The notes below the pieces were generated by a model. The model worked only from the letters and a program-made list of their open reading frames with translations, was not told the origin of the DNA and did no database searches. From Halocaridina rubra (taxonomy: Eukaryota > Arthropoda > Malacostraca > Decapoda > Atyidae): a stretch of DNA of 64,000 bases. The position numbers and the translations under genes are program-made. Location of the stretch: positions 30,001 through 94,000 of the forward strand of contig JAXCGZ010000059.1 in NCBI GenBank assembly GCA_037179515.1, in the 5' to 3' direction. Below, piece by piece: positions 1 to 12,758 of the stretch; positions within the stretch are counted from its first letter, which is position 1, and every line of letters begins with the position of its first letter.

Positions 1-2111
1 GCTGTCCGGTCTATACTCTGCAATGTACCATTGCAATTGGAGTCTCCTTACACTAGTGCATTTCCTCCTCCCCCAAAAATATCTTATATGTGACTTCCTA
101 TATACTGTAATTCCAGTTGCATTCTCCTATGCTTAGAGAAACCATGATATCAGTTATTGAAGTGTTCCATTCAGTAATAAACACCATTGGAAAACAATAT
201 CATAGCTACACATAATTTGAAAATTTTCTATATATTGCAAAATAACACTGATATTCCCATTCACTAGAACCATAAGTATATCTCATTCTCAGTGCAGATT
301 TGGACATGATATCTACATAATACATACATTAATGTTCCTGATACTGAAGCAGGAGTTATTACTTCTGGAAATGATAAAAATAATGGTTTTCTGGTTGACT
401 TGATTGAATTAAAAGGTGCTCTATTTTAGTAAAAAAAAAAATGCCACACCCTGCTTAATCACGAAAAGGACTTATGAATTGCATATCAAACTAATATGAA
501 AATTATTTACATTTTTGGGAATTCATACCAAAATAAGGAAAGCATTGCCGGAGTGTCTGGTGATGTACATTTATCCTGGTAAAAGGTCAAATGAAAAAGC
601 ACTTACCACCCCCTAGCAAACTATTCTTCACTGGACTTAAAACCAAGAGGAACTAGAAAAGTTTAACGTGTAATATGTTACATATGTAACTAATGCCAGC
701 TGGTTAAAAATTCACCTTGATAAAGTCTTTATTTTCAACTAAAGTATTTATAAAGAGCAATGATCAAGGTTTTGTAAAGTCGTAGGGATGAATTACATAG
801 GAAACTGTCTTGTAAGTATCAGGAAATCTTTTCCAAAATGGTGTGTCAACTTACAGTAGTGTAAATGATACATGTGAGAAATTTAGTGAGTAAGGATATT
901 TTGTTGATGTCATCCAATATATAATACAGATTATCTTAAGATAGCAAAATACTCTTGATGGGATACATGGAGACAAACAGAAAAAATTTAGTAATAAAAA
1001 GAATAATAATTGGCTGGTGACATTGGATGTACAGTACATGTAAATGAAAGTTATTCAGAAGGATGTTAATCTAAGCATGTTTATATTAAGTTTATCCCCA
1101 TTACCAGTTTTTTAAAAGCTTGAAAAATGTATAATCATGATATGTTGCGGCCAGCAAACGTGTAAATTTTTTCCAGAAAATTAATAATCAGATTTAAAGA
1201 ACTTTATTAAAATACAATGGAGTTTATATGGGAATTATTCTTTACAAGATTGTGTGAACACAAACTAAGCCCATACAATGATAGCTTGTGTATGCAATAG
1301 TATACATTTTTGTTTTCTGCATAAGACTATATAAAGGACTAAGCCAACCTCTGGCAAAATATTACTTTTGTTAACAACAAGAATACAAACTGTCATATTT
1401 CTGTATAATTCATGTTAATAGGTAATTCAAACTTACAAAAAATAGTTTGTGTATACAGCAGAATATACACTTGCATATAAATCATATGAATATATGATTC
1501 AAGCTGTTATAAAATCTATTTTACTGTATGTTCAGTGGAATATACATTGAATTTTTCTAAAGAAATCATATAATTATCATTTGTATGGCTAACTCATACC
1601 TACACAAGTAAGAGATTTTTGTTCTTACGAGAATATACACTAGCATTTTACAGTTTAAGATTGTGTGTTGACCATACCCAACCCCCTACAAGCATGCTTG
1701 TTTAATATTTGCACGAAATATATGTGATTTAATTATGGTTTTGAGAAACTTGCTTGATTTTCGATATTCAGGTAAATTTAATTAAACTCGCCTCATTCTT
1801 AATGAAGAGATAGCGATGATGTAAAAAATACTTTGTGATGGCTATTTTTACATGTTGATAATCTAGTCCAGCCTCTTACAGCATCACTCTTTATATACAG
1901 GCATTCATATATTGTGTTAGCAAAAGAAATTTACATATGATCCAGAAATACCTCTAAAGTGCAAACGCTCTCATAGTTGTAATTAACTCAGTATCTATGC
2001 TTTTCATAACTTATGTATCACGTGATATATGCAACATATTTTTATATTATGTGTGTTTGGTAAATCACACGTGTATGAATGTAACACATTTTATTGCTTT
2101 TGTTATTTCAG
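1..2111. other. Gene-free AT-rich stretch upstream of the zinc-finger gene
   Basis: No convincing coding exon or recognisable element is visible. The stretch ends in a splice acceptor (pyrimidine-rich tract then AG at 2110-2111) just before the zinc-finger start codon, so at least its right part is probably an intron between a 5' UTR exon outside or inside this stretch and the coding exon. Confidence 0.5.
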
Positions 2112-2118
2112 ATCTCTG

Positions 2119-5100
2119 ATGGAGTCTGAAACCATCAGTAGCATTTGCTACGTATGCCGTGACAAACGACGAGTGGCTAGAACTAATGCAATTGAAACAA
2201 GAATTGATAACAACCCTAGATATGATACGCTGAAAGATGTTATACTGAGAACTCTTTCCAAAAATCTTGGAGAAGATTTTGAATTTCAAGAATCTCTAAC
2301 TGCTAAGGATGAATCACTTAATTCATGCACTGATGTGTTTCAGGATTCAGGTAGAGATCCATTAAGCACTGACTACCTCCTTAAGAAAGTGGGAAATGAT
2401 AACAACATTATCATATGCAAACGATGTGAAACACTCCTTAAAAATTTTGATTACTATGAAAAGAAAGCGGCAGCAATAGCCGAAAGTATAGGGACGTTTC
2501 TAAAAAGACTGGATATTGCTGGAAGCCAAAGCAGTGGATCTCCTGGCATTCCCAAAGAAAGGAAGAAACTGGATGAAAAACAGGGTATACTAGCAGCCTT
2601 TAGGGCAATGAGAAAATCTTATCCTGCAGAAAGGAAACGTGGCAGAAAAAGAAAGGATACTAATGTATCAACAGAGAAAAATGAAAACACTGACAGTGAT
2701 ACAGAAAAAGATAGCAACATTGAAATAACTAGTGAAAATACAAAGAACAGAATAGGTAACAGATGTAGTACAAGGATACAAAGACGACGAGAAGAAGGGT
2801 TAGTTATGCATTGGGGAGATACGGCTGGGAAAATGGACACTGAAGGTATGGATGTAGATAAAAATATTAATGCTTGGGAATCTGATAAGTTACTATATAA
2901 TGTCTGCAATTCAAAAACCAGAAAAAGAAGTGGCCGAAGACCCATCTCTCAAACCCTGATCAAGAGTGGAGATGTAGAATGTAGTGGTCAGCCCAAGACA
3001 CAGATTACACTGAAGTATCAGTGTCCCTTTTGCCTGAGGAATTATATACCTTCTCTATCTCGTATCCATAATTGCACTTCATACAAAAACCAGATGAGAT
3101 GTCACTTTTGTAACATCTTTTTCACTTCCCATATTAGACTTGAAAAGCATCTGGAAATTATACACCTCAAACAGAAGGAACTAAAGTGTTCCATTGAAGG
3201 TTGCAGTTATATGTGTATATCACAGCCAGCGCTAATATTACATCATCACTTCCATCAATTTTCTCAACAGGAAGATAAGAGCATTCAAGAATCTGGTGAT
3301 AATAATTCTTCTGATACTAGTTCTGAAGAGGTTGTCGATAATGGAAATTTACATTTGGGAAGAGAAAAGATTACTGTATTGAGTGATAGACAAGGGGATG
3401 TTTGTCCCCCAGAAACAGTGGATGAAGTTTCCTTTCACATTGATGAAAAAAATCTTCTTTTTGGCCATCCTGTCAGTATTACTGTAAATAATTCAAAAGT
3501 CAAGAACATTGCTTCTTGTGAGGACAAATTTTCACTGGTAAAGGAGCAAAATGCTGGTGTTATTGAAAGAGGTGATGTCTCGTGTCCTTTCTGTGAAAAA
3601 ATTTTGCATAATGTAAGGGACTTTGAAGATCACTTGAAAAACAATCATAAAGTTATCCCCAAACATGGCATTATAGAACTTAGTAAAATATCATCAACAT
3701 ATACATCAAATTCTGAGAAATTTCTCTTCATAACTTCCAATGAAAAAGGAGAAATTCCTGATAGATTAAAAAAAAACTTCATTTTTCTACGGGCTCCGGC
3801 TTGCACATTGGGAAAGATGAAGAATCCAAACAGATATTAGACAGAAATATGGTCAGTATTGATAAAGTAATGTTAGCTAGCAAAATAACTAAGGAAAGTA
3901 AATTTGAAGAAACAGAATCAGTTAAAATTACTGGTGCAAGTACTGGAGAAAATTTATCATTAGAGAAGAGCCCGAGAATACACATATGTAAAATTTGTCA
4001 GAAAGGATTTCCATCTAAAGCTCATCTGAAAGAGCATGACATCACTCATTCTGATAAGTGCTCTCATACTTGCTCTTACTGTCATAAAGGCTTTAAACGA
4101 AAAAATGCATTGAAGAGACACTTTCAAAACATACATACAGGTAGTCCAGATCATGTTTCTTGTGAGTGTGGAAAACAGTTCTCCTCTCAGGATATAATGG
4201 AAAAACACCAAGAATCGTGTGGCAACCTCAGTGTATATTCATGCCCTAACTGCTGCATTCTCTATAAGACACAGTCTAGCCTTGAGAGTCATATGCTACT
4301 CCATAGAGAGGATGAGGTAAAAATTGCTGCTAATTCTTGGCCATTCACCTGTCATTTGTGTGAGGACAGATTTAGCAGTAAAGTTTCTTTAAACAATCAC
4401 CTAACCCAGACGCACAGTACTCATAATGTCAAATGTAATCTGTGCAATAAAACCTTTAAAACTGACCACTTCTTAATGGGTCATATATTGCGGAAACACA
4501 AGATTGGAAATAAAGAATTTCCCTGTAAAGTCTGCAACAAGGTTTTCATGATATCCAAAGACCTAAGACGTCACATGCAATCACATAATCCAGAAAGAAT
4601 GTATAAATGTAGTGTGTGTGAAAAGAAATTCAAACTGTATTCCACATTACAGTTCCATATGAAGGCACATTCAAAGGATAAACCTTATGACTGTGTTCTG
4701 TGTCTTATTCCATGTACAACAATTGTCGAACTTAAAAGGCACATACATTTAGTACACAAATTAGAAGTAGATGAAAATTTTGCTAAGAACTGGAATCGCA
4801 AATGTCCTGTCTGTGGACAATTATTTTTACGAAGACCAACCTTAATGATGCACATGAAGAGTCATCTTGATCGTGGAGCGTCACGTCAAGTATCCATAGA
4901 AGTACAGACAGTTAATAATATTACTTGTGATGTTTCTGATATAACAGCACAAAAGAATAAAGATGAATATACAAATGATTGCCTACGTAGTGAAGTTGAT
5001 GGAGCTCATAGTAAACTAGCTTACAAGGCACATATGAGTGTTGAGAAATTCCCTGAAGAAACATTATTAGTTGATAATTCACATAAAGATGGTGCCTTGG

Positions 5101-5459
5101 TAGGATTGCCAAATCAAAAAATAGGCAAAATGTTAGATTCAGAAAATGCCTTTTCATTTCCTATTTGTCAAGCTAATACTGCAGGTGTAGTCAAAAGAGA
5201 TATAAGCAGTTTGTCAGATAGGAAAGTTTATTTCATAAAGAATAATAAAAGTCAAAGAACACAAGTTCCAGTTATATCCACTTCTGGAGCAAATACTACA
5301 AATACGCAAGAGGAGACAAAGTATACATGTGGACAATGTACAGCTGTATTTATGAATGTTACAGACCTTAAAACTCATATTGTAACTTGCTATCAACAGG
5401 CATCCTCTGATGAGTATATTATGGTATTTGAGGTAGATGAGAACAGTTATAAAAAATGA
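2119..5459 (+). CDS. ZAD-type C2H2 zinc-finger protein, two frames joined at an A-run
   Basis: Probable sequence-specific DNA-binding nuclear regulator. The start is the ATG at 2119, seven bases after an acceptor AG at 2110-2111. The N-terminus carries a ZAD-like module: CYVC near residue 10 and CKRC about 90 residues later. A basic, low-complexity linker follows, then about four fingers in the first frame (for example CPFC and CHFC types near 3020-3180, and one at 3580-3640). The first frame stops at 3838-3840. A second frame, open from before 3777 to the stop at 5457-5459, carries about eleven more fingers of the form CX2C-X12-HX3-5H, starting with CKICQKGF near 3990 and ending with a lone finger near 5330. 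Together they would encode about 1,130 residues and about 15 fingers. The two frames differ by one base, and the join falls at the A9 run at 3768-3776. A homopolymer miscount in the assembly is the simplest explanation. The specific orthologue is not recognised. Confidence 0.85.
3768..3777 (+). other. Frame junction at A9C (heptamer A AAA AAC)
   Basis: Nine A residues followed by C. In the upstream frame the codons are TTA AAA AAA AAC, so the last seven bases form an A AAA AAC heptamer in exactly the phase used by -1 ribosomal slippage. Shifting -1 here leads directly into the long second frame (CTT CAT TTT TCT). One extra A would also restore a single frame. Only a weak possible stem (TTGG with CCAA) is seen downstream. 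Confidence 0.7.
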
Positions 5460-5538
5460 AACCTTAAATATGACTCGGAATTCCCTACAATATTTTATAT
5501 TTTCAGAATTCCGAAAAATATAAAGATAATTTCTGCAT

Positions 5539-5544
5539 ATTAAA
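5539..5544 (+). terminator. Candidate poly(A) signal ATTAAA of the zinc-finger gene
   Basis: An ATTAAA hexamer lies about 80 bases after the zinc-finger stop codon in an AT-rich 3' flank. It is the common variant of AATAAA. No transcript evidence is available. Confidence 0.4.
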
Positions 5545-7116
5545 AGAATGAATAGTGCTTATGTGTATTTGAATGCATCTGTCCATAAGACTTTGAGTTT
5601 TGACATACCCTGTATCTATAAATGTCCATAAAAAATTTCAATATATTTTAATACCTTATATAGTTCAACTAGCTGTAGACTACTTATATATTATATGCAT
5701 CAGATATGAATTTGTAAGTAGCATAACTTTGGTATATATACAGTTTTGACCATAAATTTGGTTAAATATTCAATTTTATATAATATTTGAATTGAGCTGC
5801 TGCCATATCACATCAGAACATCACTTCATGTGCATCTCATTAAAGGGACTTCATGTGTTCTGATATAGTCTCTCGATCTTACACTAAAGTTTACACACAT
5901 TGTTTTGATTGTTTCTTCGCTGCTACAAGTTCTAATTCTCGTTCTAGCCAACTCTCAATACTACTTCTGGTATTGCTTGGATCCTGTGACCAGCCAATTT
6001 CTCGTTCCCTTCCTTCTGGATGGTCAGTGCCTCCTTCAGTCTGTAATTAACTGCCACTTCTTCTTCCATCATCCACCTAAAAATATGTTGATTCTTCTAA
6101 TTCAGTCTTTCCATTTCGACATTGGTACTGCTTACATCTCCCCTGTTCTTTCAAGTTTGCAACTTCTTTGTCTTTCTGAGCTTTCCAACTCTGAACTTCT
6201 CATTATTTGCAAAATCAGCTTCACTTACTTTAGCTCTGAATTTCAGAGCTAAGCCTAGAAACTTCCTGTTCTTACTGTCCCTTCATACACAACAGTTTAG
6301 CTTGCACTTCCTGCCTTTTCTTTTATTTGAATATCAGACCAGTACGTTCTTGACCCCTTTTACGAAATTGTTCGACAATCTTGGTGCCTGTCAATGAGAC
6401 TTCAGTTACTTTTAGTAACTGCAGCAATTTGTCTTTCTTCACCAAGGATTTCTATGTGACTCAAAATCCTTCTCCCACTCATATTGCACTTTCATTGCAA
6501 CAAACTGGATTTCATTAGTCATTTTACTCAATAGATCCTGTTTCATTGCAAGAGCTTTACTCAAGTCTTGTTATTCCCATTAACTGAAGCTTGTCAAAAA
6601 GTGTAGGTTTAAGCAGTTACAATTATTATGAATCACTTTCTTCATTGTCTTAAAATGGCTTTACCTCATCTTCGCTTATTGTTGAATTATTTTCATTTTA
6701 AACATCAACAGTTAAAGGAGTGTTAACACCATACAGTGACTGGACAACTTGTGCTTCTTGCTTTTCAGTATTGTGTGAATCCAAAGCTAGTCCAGTAATC
6801 TTACTTTGAAGCTACTTGATAAGTCCAAGCTGGTCTTTGCAGTGTGGACTCAGTGTGGCTTCCAATGTCTTATTCAAAATATCAAATATGATTCCTGTCT
6901 GGGCTTTAACATTCGACGACAGTTTTACGAAATGACAATTCAAGGCAGTGCAAATCTTTATTTAAAACGTAAATGTAACTTTTAAATCATTTATTGAATT
7001 AAATGATCATTCATGAAGCAAAAAGAATATAATTTAACTTTTTAAGCTCAATTTTGTATTTTAATGACCTAAAATATTCCAACTTCTCTGCTGCATTGTA
7101 ATACTTTGCAACTATG

Positions 7117-7411
7117 TAGACGCTCTCCCACTTACGAACATTTGCAGACCTGAACAATAGCCTGCCGATTATCTACCAATGTGTTACTGTATTGTACTGT
7201 ACTACAACGTTATTTTTACTGTATTAAATTCTCTAATACTGTATACTTTATGTTTTAAGTTGTAATTAAGTATTTTTAGCATAAGTCTGTACAGTACTGC
7301 ATATGTATGTACCATACAGTACTTTTCTTTTACCTACATACAACTTACGAACAATTCTACTTACAAACGGACTTCTGGAACCTAACTTGTTCGTAAGCAG
7401 GGAAGCATCTG
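7117..7411. mobile_element. TA-flanked MITE (family shared with 33873-34182)
   Basis: The ends are imperfect inverted repeats of about 23 bases (left AGACGCTCTCCCACTTACGA, right complement AGATGCTTCCCTGCTTACGA). A TA follows the right end (7412-7413). The interior is non-coding and rich in CTGTA/TACAG words. A related element in opposite orientation lies at 33873-34182, sharing the TTAGGTTCC...AAGTCCG segment just inside one end. The TIRs and TA flank suggest a Tc1/mariner-pogo superfamily MITE. It sits between the two halves of the kinesin pseudogene. Confidence 0.65.
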
Positions 7412-7479
7412 TATTATTAACAGATGAAGATTCCCTAGCATATTTTGAATTTTTATTTTTATCTTTATGGCCATTTTTA

Positions 7480-7860
7480 TGAAAAATGAATTTCTTAGTG
7501 TGGTTTTGCTCTGGCCTTAAAAATGTCTGTCAGGTTATAAACTGTAGGTTTATGATGGCCTAAGGACACTTGAACTGCTCAGTGCCATCCTTCTAGGGCA
7601 CTATTATAGTTTGGTAGATCACCTCCAACACAATCAAAATTACTACATATACTAGGTTTAAGAATAGGATCTCTTCTTCCATGCGTGAATAGACGGCCAA
7701 TCCATGTATTCTCAAAATAATTTAGCAAATTCTTCCAATGAAAGAGGCATCGCGTCCTGCAAAGATTCAAAAACATCATCAATTTCATTAGTTGGGACAA
7801 TGGCTAAAACCACTAATGTCTTACAAAACGTTGAATATTTTGAACTTCCAATGACAGGCC
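7480..7860 (-). mobile_element. Fragment of a MULE-type (Mutator-like) transposase
   Basis: The minus strand encodes an IVPTNEIDDVFESLQDAM stretch, then after a frameshift ENTWIGRLF...RRDPI...GGDLPNYNSALEGWH, ending SLGHHKPTVY. The TWIGR and N-ALEGWH signatures are typical of the C-terminal part of MULE/FLYWCH-associated transposases. It is a frameshifted fragment with no ends visible, lodged inside the kinesin pseudogene. Confidence 0.55.
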
Positions 7861-8849
7861 TATATTAAACAGTTTTTCTGAAACTTTTGAGGTAAACTGT
7901 TAATGCGCTGAATTGTTGGTGAACCGTGCTTGAAGTTGTTCTCAACTTGATCTTCACTTGATCTCTTGCTATTTCAGCCAGTAGAGCTTTGTCAGCCATA
8001 TTTGTATTCTCATCCAAAGCTATTTGCAGAGCCCTAGTTGGTTTTTCATTCTCATTATACTGACCTTTGTTTTGAGTTAACAATATATTTGTTTTGTCAT
8101 TGGTAACCACTGTTACATATCCTTAGTAACTACTTGACCCCATTTGGACTTTTAGTTGTTGAACCTGCTGGCTAAGTTTTGCCAACTCCATTGCCTGTGT
8201 GTCTCTGATTGTATTATTTATTTTATGGGCATGATATGGTCTTGGTTTTTTGCTAAATTGATGTCAGCGGGGGAGTCACATGCAATCATAATTACCTTTG
8301 AGTTTTTGCCAAGAGTATTGTGTAGTAGCTTTGAAGCAGTGTAGGGGCCAAGCCCTTCTTTACCAGTTTCATAGAAAGCAGATATAACATTACCCAGGTC
8401 AAGGAGGCCTTGTTGATATGCACACCTTCCTTGAAGCGTTCACCCATCGATGTTGTCTTCTCTGCTCCTTCACTGGCAGCCAGATTCACCATGTGAAACT
8501 TTGAAAACTTAATTCCATGTCCATTTTCGTTTCTCTGTTCAGTGTGTACAGTTGGAATGTAATCGACTTCAGTTAGCATTCATGCCATTTACACCACTAG
8601 CTCTGTTCAGTTCCCTCTGTCTTAAACATATTATTTCTGTTAAGGTAGTAATGGGGAATTTCTGTTAATTCTACAATTTTTGTCTCAATGATTATCTTTT
8701 GTAATGTCCACAGCACATTCCTGACAATTTTTGTTGCTCAGTAAATCAGGGTCTCCATGTATAGTTCAAAGAATGACACTATAAGGGATTCGCATTTAGT
8801 GTGTAGGGCTACCCATTCATATACATCGCTTCCAGCTCTGGGGTATGAG

Positions 8850-10115
8850 AAGGAACTGAGAGAATAATTGGGGAAGAACAGCGTAGCCTCAGGAGAGGAA
8901 GAGGATGTGTGATCCAGTTGTTTTTGGTAGGACAGGTTGGTGAGAATTTCGAAGAAAAAGTTAAAGACACATTTTGGGCTTTAATAAACTTAGAGAAAGT
9001 GCATTACAGGGTTGATAGGAACTGTGGATTGTTGCAACAATGGAATAAGAGAAAGTTTGCTACATGCAGTCAAAAGCTTTCATATGAATAGTAGTGTGTG
9101 AGTCGAGAATGGTTATACAAATTGGTTTGTGGTGAATGTGAGGCTACAACAAGGTTGTGTAATATTGCCATCGTTGTTCAATGTGCATATGGATGAGTGG
9201 TAATGGAAGTAAATGAAAGATGCTTGGCAGGGGCTAGGAATCCGTTGGTTAGAATGGAAAGTTGTGGAAAGTTAATCAGTTGCTGTTTGGAGATGGCATG
9301 GCATTGTTGGCTGATATTGAGGATGACCTGATGAAGTTGGTGACTGAGTTTGTAAGGGTATGTTAGAGAAAGAAGTTTCAGGTGAAAGTTCGTAAAAGTA
9401 GTCATGAGATGTGCGAGGAGTGTTTATATTGCCAGATTGATTGCGAAACTGAATGGGGATATGCTTGAGGATGTTGAGAGTTATAAGTATCATGGGCCAT
9501 ATGTAGCAGTGAATGGACGAGTGGATGCCGAGGTAAGCCACAGAATGATGGAAGCAAGTAAATGTGTAGGTGGGATGATGTGTGATGAGAAATAGGTACT
9601 TAGAAATTAATGTAAAGAGAAGGATATATGCAGAAGTGATTGTACCACGGCACTGTATGGAGCAGACTTGGATTTAAGAGAGGAGGAAAAGGACATGTTG
9701 AAGGTAATAGAGATGAGGTGTTCAAGAAGTATGATAGGTATGTCAAAAATAGAATAAGAAATGTAGAGGTGAGGCAAAGATCACATGTTGGAAGAAGGCT
9801 GTCGGATAGTTTACAGTAGAGAGTACCAGTGATGGATTGGAGGTAAGTAAAAAATGAATGATGAAAGACTAGTAAAGTGTGGGGAATAGAAACAGAGATG
9901 GAGAGTGATGTGACTTGTCAGATGTGAAGGGATAATAAGTGATGTGTGAAGAATATCCAAGAATATTCGGTGTAGATCTAGGCATAGAAAAAGAACCGTA
10001 ACTGAAGGAAGACTACATGGACAGCCCTATTTGAGCTAGAATGAAAAGAGTATTGAAAGCACATAGTGTGTCATTGGAGCAGAGAGGATGGTATGCAAGA
10101 GACAGGATTAAGTGA
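8850..10115 (+). mobile_element. Decayed LINE reverse-transcriptase fragment (family 2)
   Basis: Broken reading frames recall the RT of the copy at 32420-33680. The order is RRGRGC (about 8890), INLEKVHYRVDR for the first palm aspartate block (about 8985), a degraded LRQGC block (about 9140), LLFGDGMALLAD-like text for the FADD box (about 9285), then YKYHGPYVAVNG and a C-terminal region to about 10115. The FADD aspartates are altered, and stops and frameshifts are frequent, so the copy is dead. The clade is uncertain; it may be RTE-like. Confidence 0.75.
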
Positions 10116-12516
10116 AGAGAGATTGTGTATAGGTAAATTTAGCCAAAGAGATATCTCGCAAAACTGCTAGCATGGCAAACTGTGGGATTGCCACAAGACG
10201 ACGCTGTGGGAGTAAACCAATTACGGCTGTTAGAGCTTATGGCAGAAGATCGTATAGGGCCCACTTACCCTAAGGATGACCCAAGCAATGTGGTGAGAGA
10301 ATTGTGGCAGACCTTTATCTCTAAGGAGCTAAGATGAGTACTTGGGTTGAATCGACTTCTTTTATTTTTCTTACATCTCTTGAAGAGCCTTCTGAATTGG
10401 AGTCTTTATTATCTCTGAATGTGTATACTTAATCTACTTATAAATGCTTTTTGTGTAGTAAAGTAATACAGCTACTTACTTAAGGGTTTTAGATGGGAGT
10501 TCATAAGTGTGCTCGTTTTAAAATAATAAAGGATTCATCTCAGAAGATCTATAGTTGGAATTACTCGATGGCAAGGAGGGAGAATTCTAGGATATGTTAC
10601 TTAGCTTAAAACATCACCCATTGTTGATATTGAAAGGGAAATGAGATAACTCATTGCTTCACAATTTAAAAAATAAGTACAGGTACTGATATTTTGAGAA
10701 TTATACGTATCGTCAGTAAGTGAAAGCTGACTATTATTTAAATAAATTATCTTTAAGGTATTAATATATTAGTGAGGATGGTGTCAGTTATAACTGATCA
10801 CTGACTTTTTCTGATTGAAGACTTATGGCTGAGACTGTACTAAAATACAGTGCATACTGTATCATTTATAAATACTGTACTGTATGAATAAAGTATTCAA
10901 TTTCCAAGACCATTATAAATCCATGTACTTGTATTTTAGCATTAAAATTATTTAAAAATCTTGCATCATAAAAGTTGATTAATAGAGGCATTCCCCAGAC
11001 ACAATGTGGAAAGGAAAGGGTACCTAGAAGAGGCCCCATGGCTATATCACAGCATTGAGAACCACTATCTAGTGGTGTTCACAAGAAGCCCTATAAATGT
11101 GAGCCCTCTCTGATCAGTCTTCAGATAAAGTGATGCTTATTACTTCTCTCCATGAAACTATTGGTCTTATCCCAAACTCCATCAATACAAAACAAATTTA
11201 AACAGTTTGTAAAAAAAATTTATAAAAAAAAAAAAAATACAGAAATTGCAAAGAAGTCTACCAATGACTGGTTCTGAAGATACAACACAATCCAATTATA
11301 CTAGTTGTAAAACATCTCTCTCTCATATAGTTAATCAAACAGCAAACCTGTGTTTAAAGAGGTGCTGCATCACTATACTCTATATATTTATGTAATAACA
11401 TTTCTCATAATTAAGGGATGTGCTCGTTTTACCCTCAAAGCTACTTTTCTCTAGCAAAGGAGGCAGAGTATATTGTAGCCCTGCTACCTCGGGTCTTTTG
11501 CTGAGATCAGTAGGATTTGGCATTTCGTCTTAAAACTTATTTGTGATTGGTAACCACAAGTATCCTTACGTCTTTTTTATTAATACATTCATATCCAAAC
11601 TGCATCAAATATTACTGAAATATTTTTTCTGTTCAAATATGATACTGTTGTAAGTCAAAGTGCAAGATGATGAAATTTGTGATATAGTAAAATACAGTAT
11701 TGGTGTGTCAATGGATTTGCTCTGGATATTAGTTTCTTCAGCATTACACCACATCTCTCTAAAGGCAACAGGGTGGCCACAGTTGAACGTAACAAGGGAG
11801 GCAGCAGGACTCCATCATGCCTTGCCCTTCCTCACTCCTTCTATTTGCTGTAAATATGCAAGAAAAATCAATTTCACCAAAGATGGAGCTGCCAGTTCTT
11901 CATGTCCTTCTTAAGGTTATTCAACACTAGGATTACATTGAGGTCATCTTTCTCCCTTCCAACCAGGAATATAAAGACTTGAGCTATTTAAGCATGGCTT
12001 GATTGATATTCTCTATCATGACGAAATACCCCACTGAAGCTTTAAAGATGCCCTCAAGTTTAACGAAAGTTGAGAAAGTAGAGCTTTAAAATACATACTA
12101 CACCCATCCTTGTACTATCCATTTTTCCTAGCAAGAAAAGAAAGTTAGAGGAAGGATTGATATGTAGGAAGTTCTTTCTCCGCTATCAGTGGGTATCTTT
12201 TAAGTACATCCTATGTCAGGCAAAAGATAAGAGTGTATGTGGACTTCTCTTTGAGCCCTGCATTAGGATACTCTAATTTCTAAAGATAGGTCATTTACAT
12301 ACCATTAACATGTTACCAAACCCCTATTTATGTATACCTTGTGAGTACTTATTAGTCAAATAAATTTTTAAAGCAGTCACACTGGACTTCAGCAATACCA
12401 CATCTCATATGATAAAGCAGTTTTCTCAAAAGCCTGCTTCAAAACTATCAAAAATATTTTATTACAAATGTCTCCACATTTAACTCATTTTAATATCTTT
12501 ACTTAGAAAATGCAAC
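10116..12516. other. No gene recognised
   Basis: AT-rich sequence with short scattered open frames only. Part of 10140-10330 is GC-richer and may be a remnant of some repeat, but I cannot name it. There are no visible TIRs or tandem repeats apart from an A-rich run near 11210-11240. Confidence 0.4.
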
Positions 12517-12758
12517 TACAGTGAAACCTCCACTTACGAACGCTCCCCAACCACGATTAAATTGACTTACAAATATAATTTTCAAACAAGATTTTAATCG
12601 ACCCGCGAACAATCCTCGAGGTATGAACCCACATACACACGCACATCCCCCCGGGCGACCACGTGCTTGCTTTCAGTTCTGCACTGTGAAGTTCGCTCAT
12701 TGTTCTTTCGTATATTTCCAGATTTTTTTTGCTTTTTACTTTTATATTAGTCCTCATT

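Larger units (their letters stand above)
5830..8720 (-). pseudogene. Decayed chromokinesin (KIF4-like) processed pseudogene
   Basis: Reading the minus strand from about 8720 down gives pieces of a kinesin motor in order. First comes a degraded NSSRSH-type switch I region (about 8590-8650). Next is FHMVNLAASEGAEKT, matching the switch II LVDLAGSE motif, near 8480. Then comes [14 protein letters not shown], then a degraded PYRDSKLT region, then [13 protein letters not shown] near 8270, and a neck followed by QQVQQLKVQM. After interruption by other elements, coiled-coil fragments continue at about 5840-6990: KALAMKQDLLSKMT, EEEVAVNYRLKEALTIQ and SWLERELELVAAKK. These match the order of the chromokinesin KIF4 stalk. 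Many stops and frameshifts and no splice junctions indicate a dead, probably retrotransposed copy. The family call rests on motif recall, not a search. Confidence 0.75.

Noticed and set aside
3778..3850. A stable pseudoknot supporting programmed frameshifting
   Set aside because: By eye only a 4-5 bp stem (TTGG/CCAA) is found; no GC-rich stem at the right distance.
3801..5459. The 11-finger frame as a separate downstream gene
   Set aside because: It has no ATG near its start, no promoter or acceptor in front, and joins the upstream frame precisely at the A run. One split gene is simpler.
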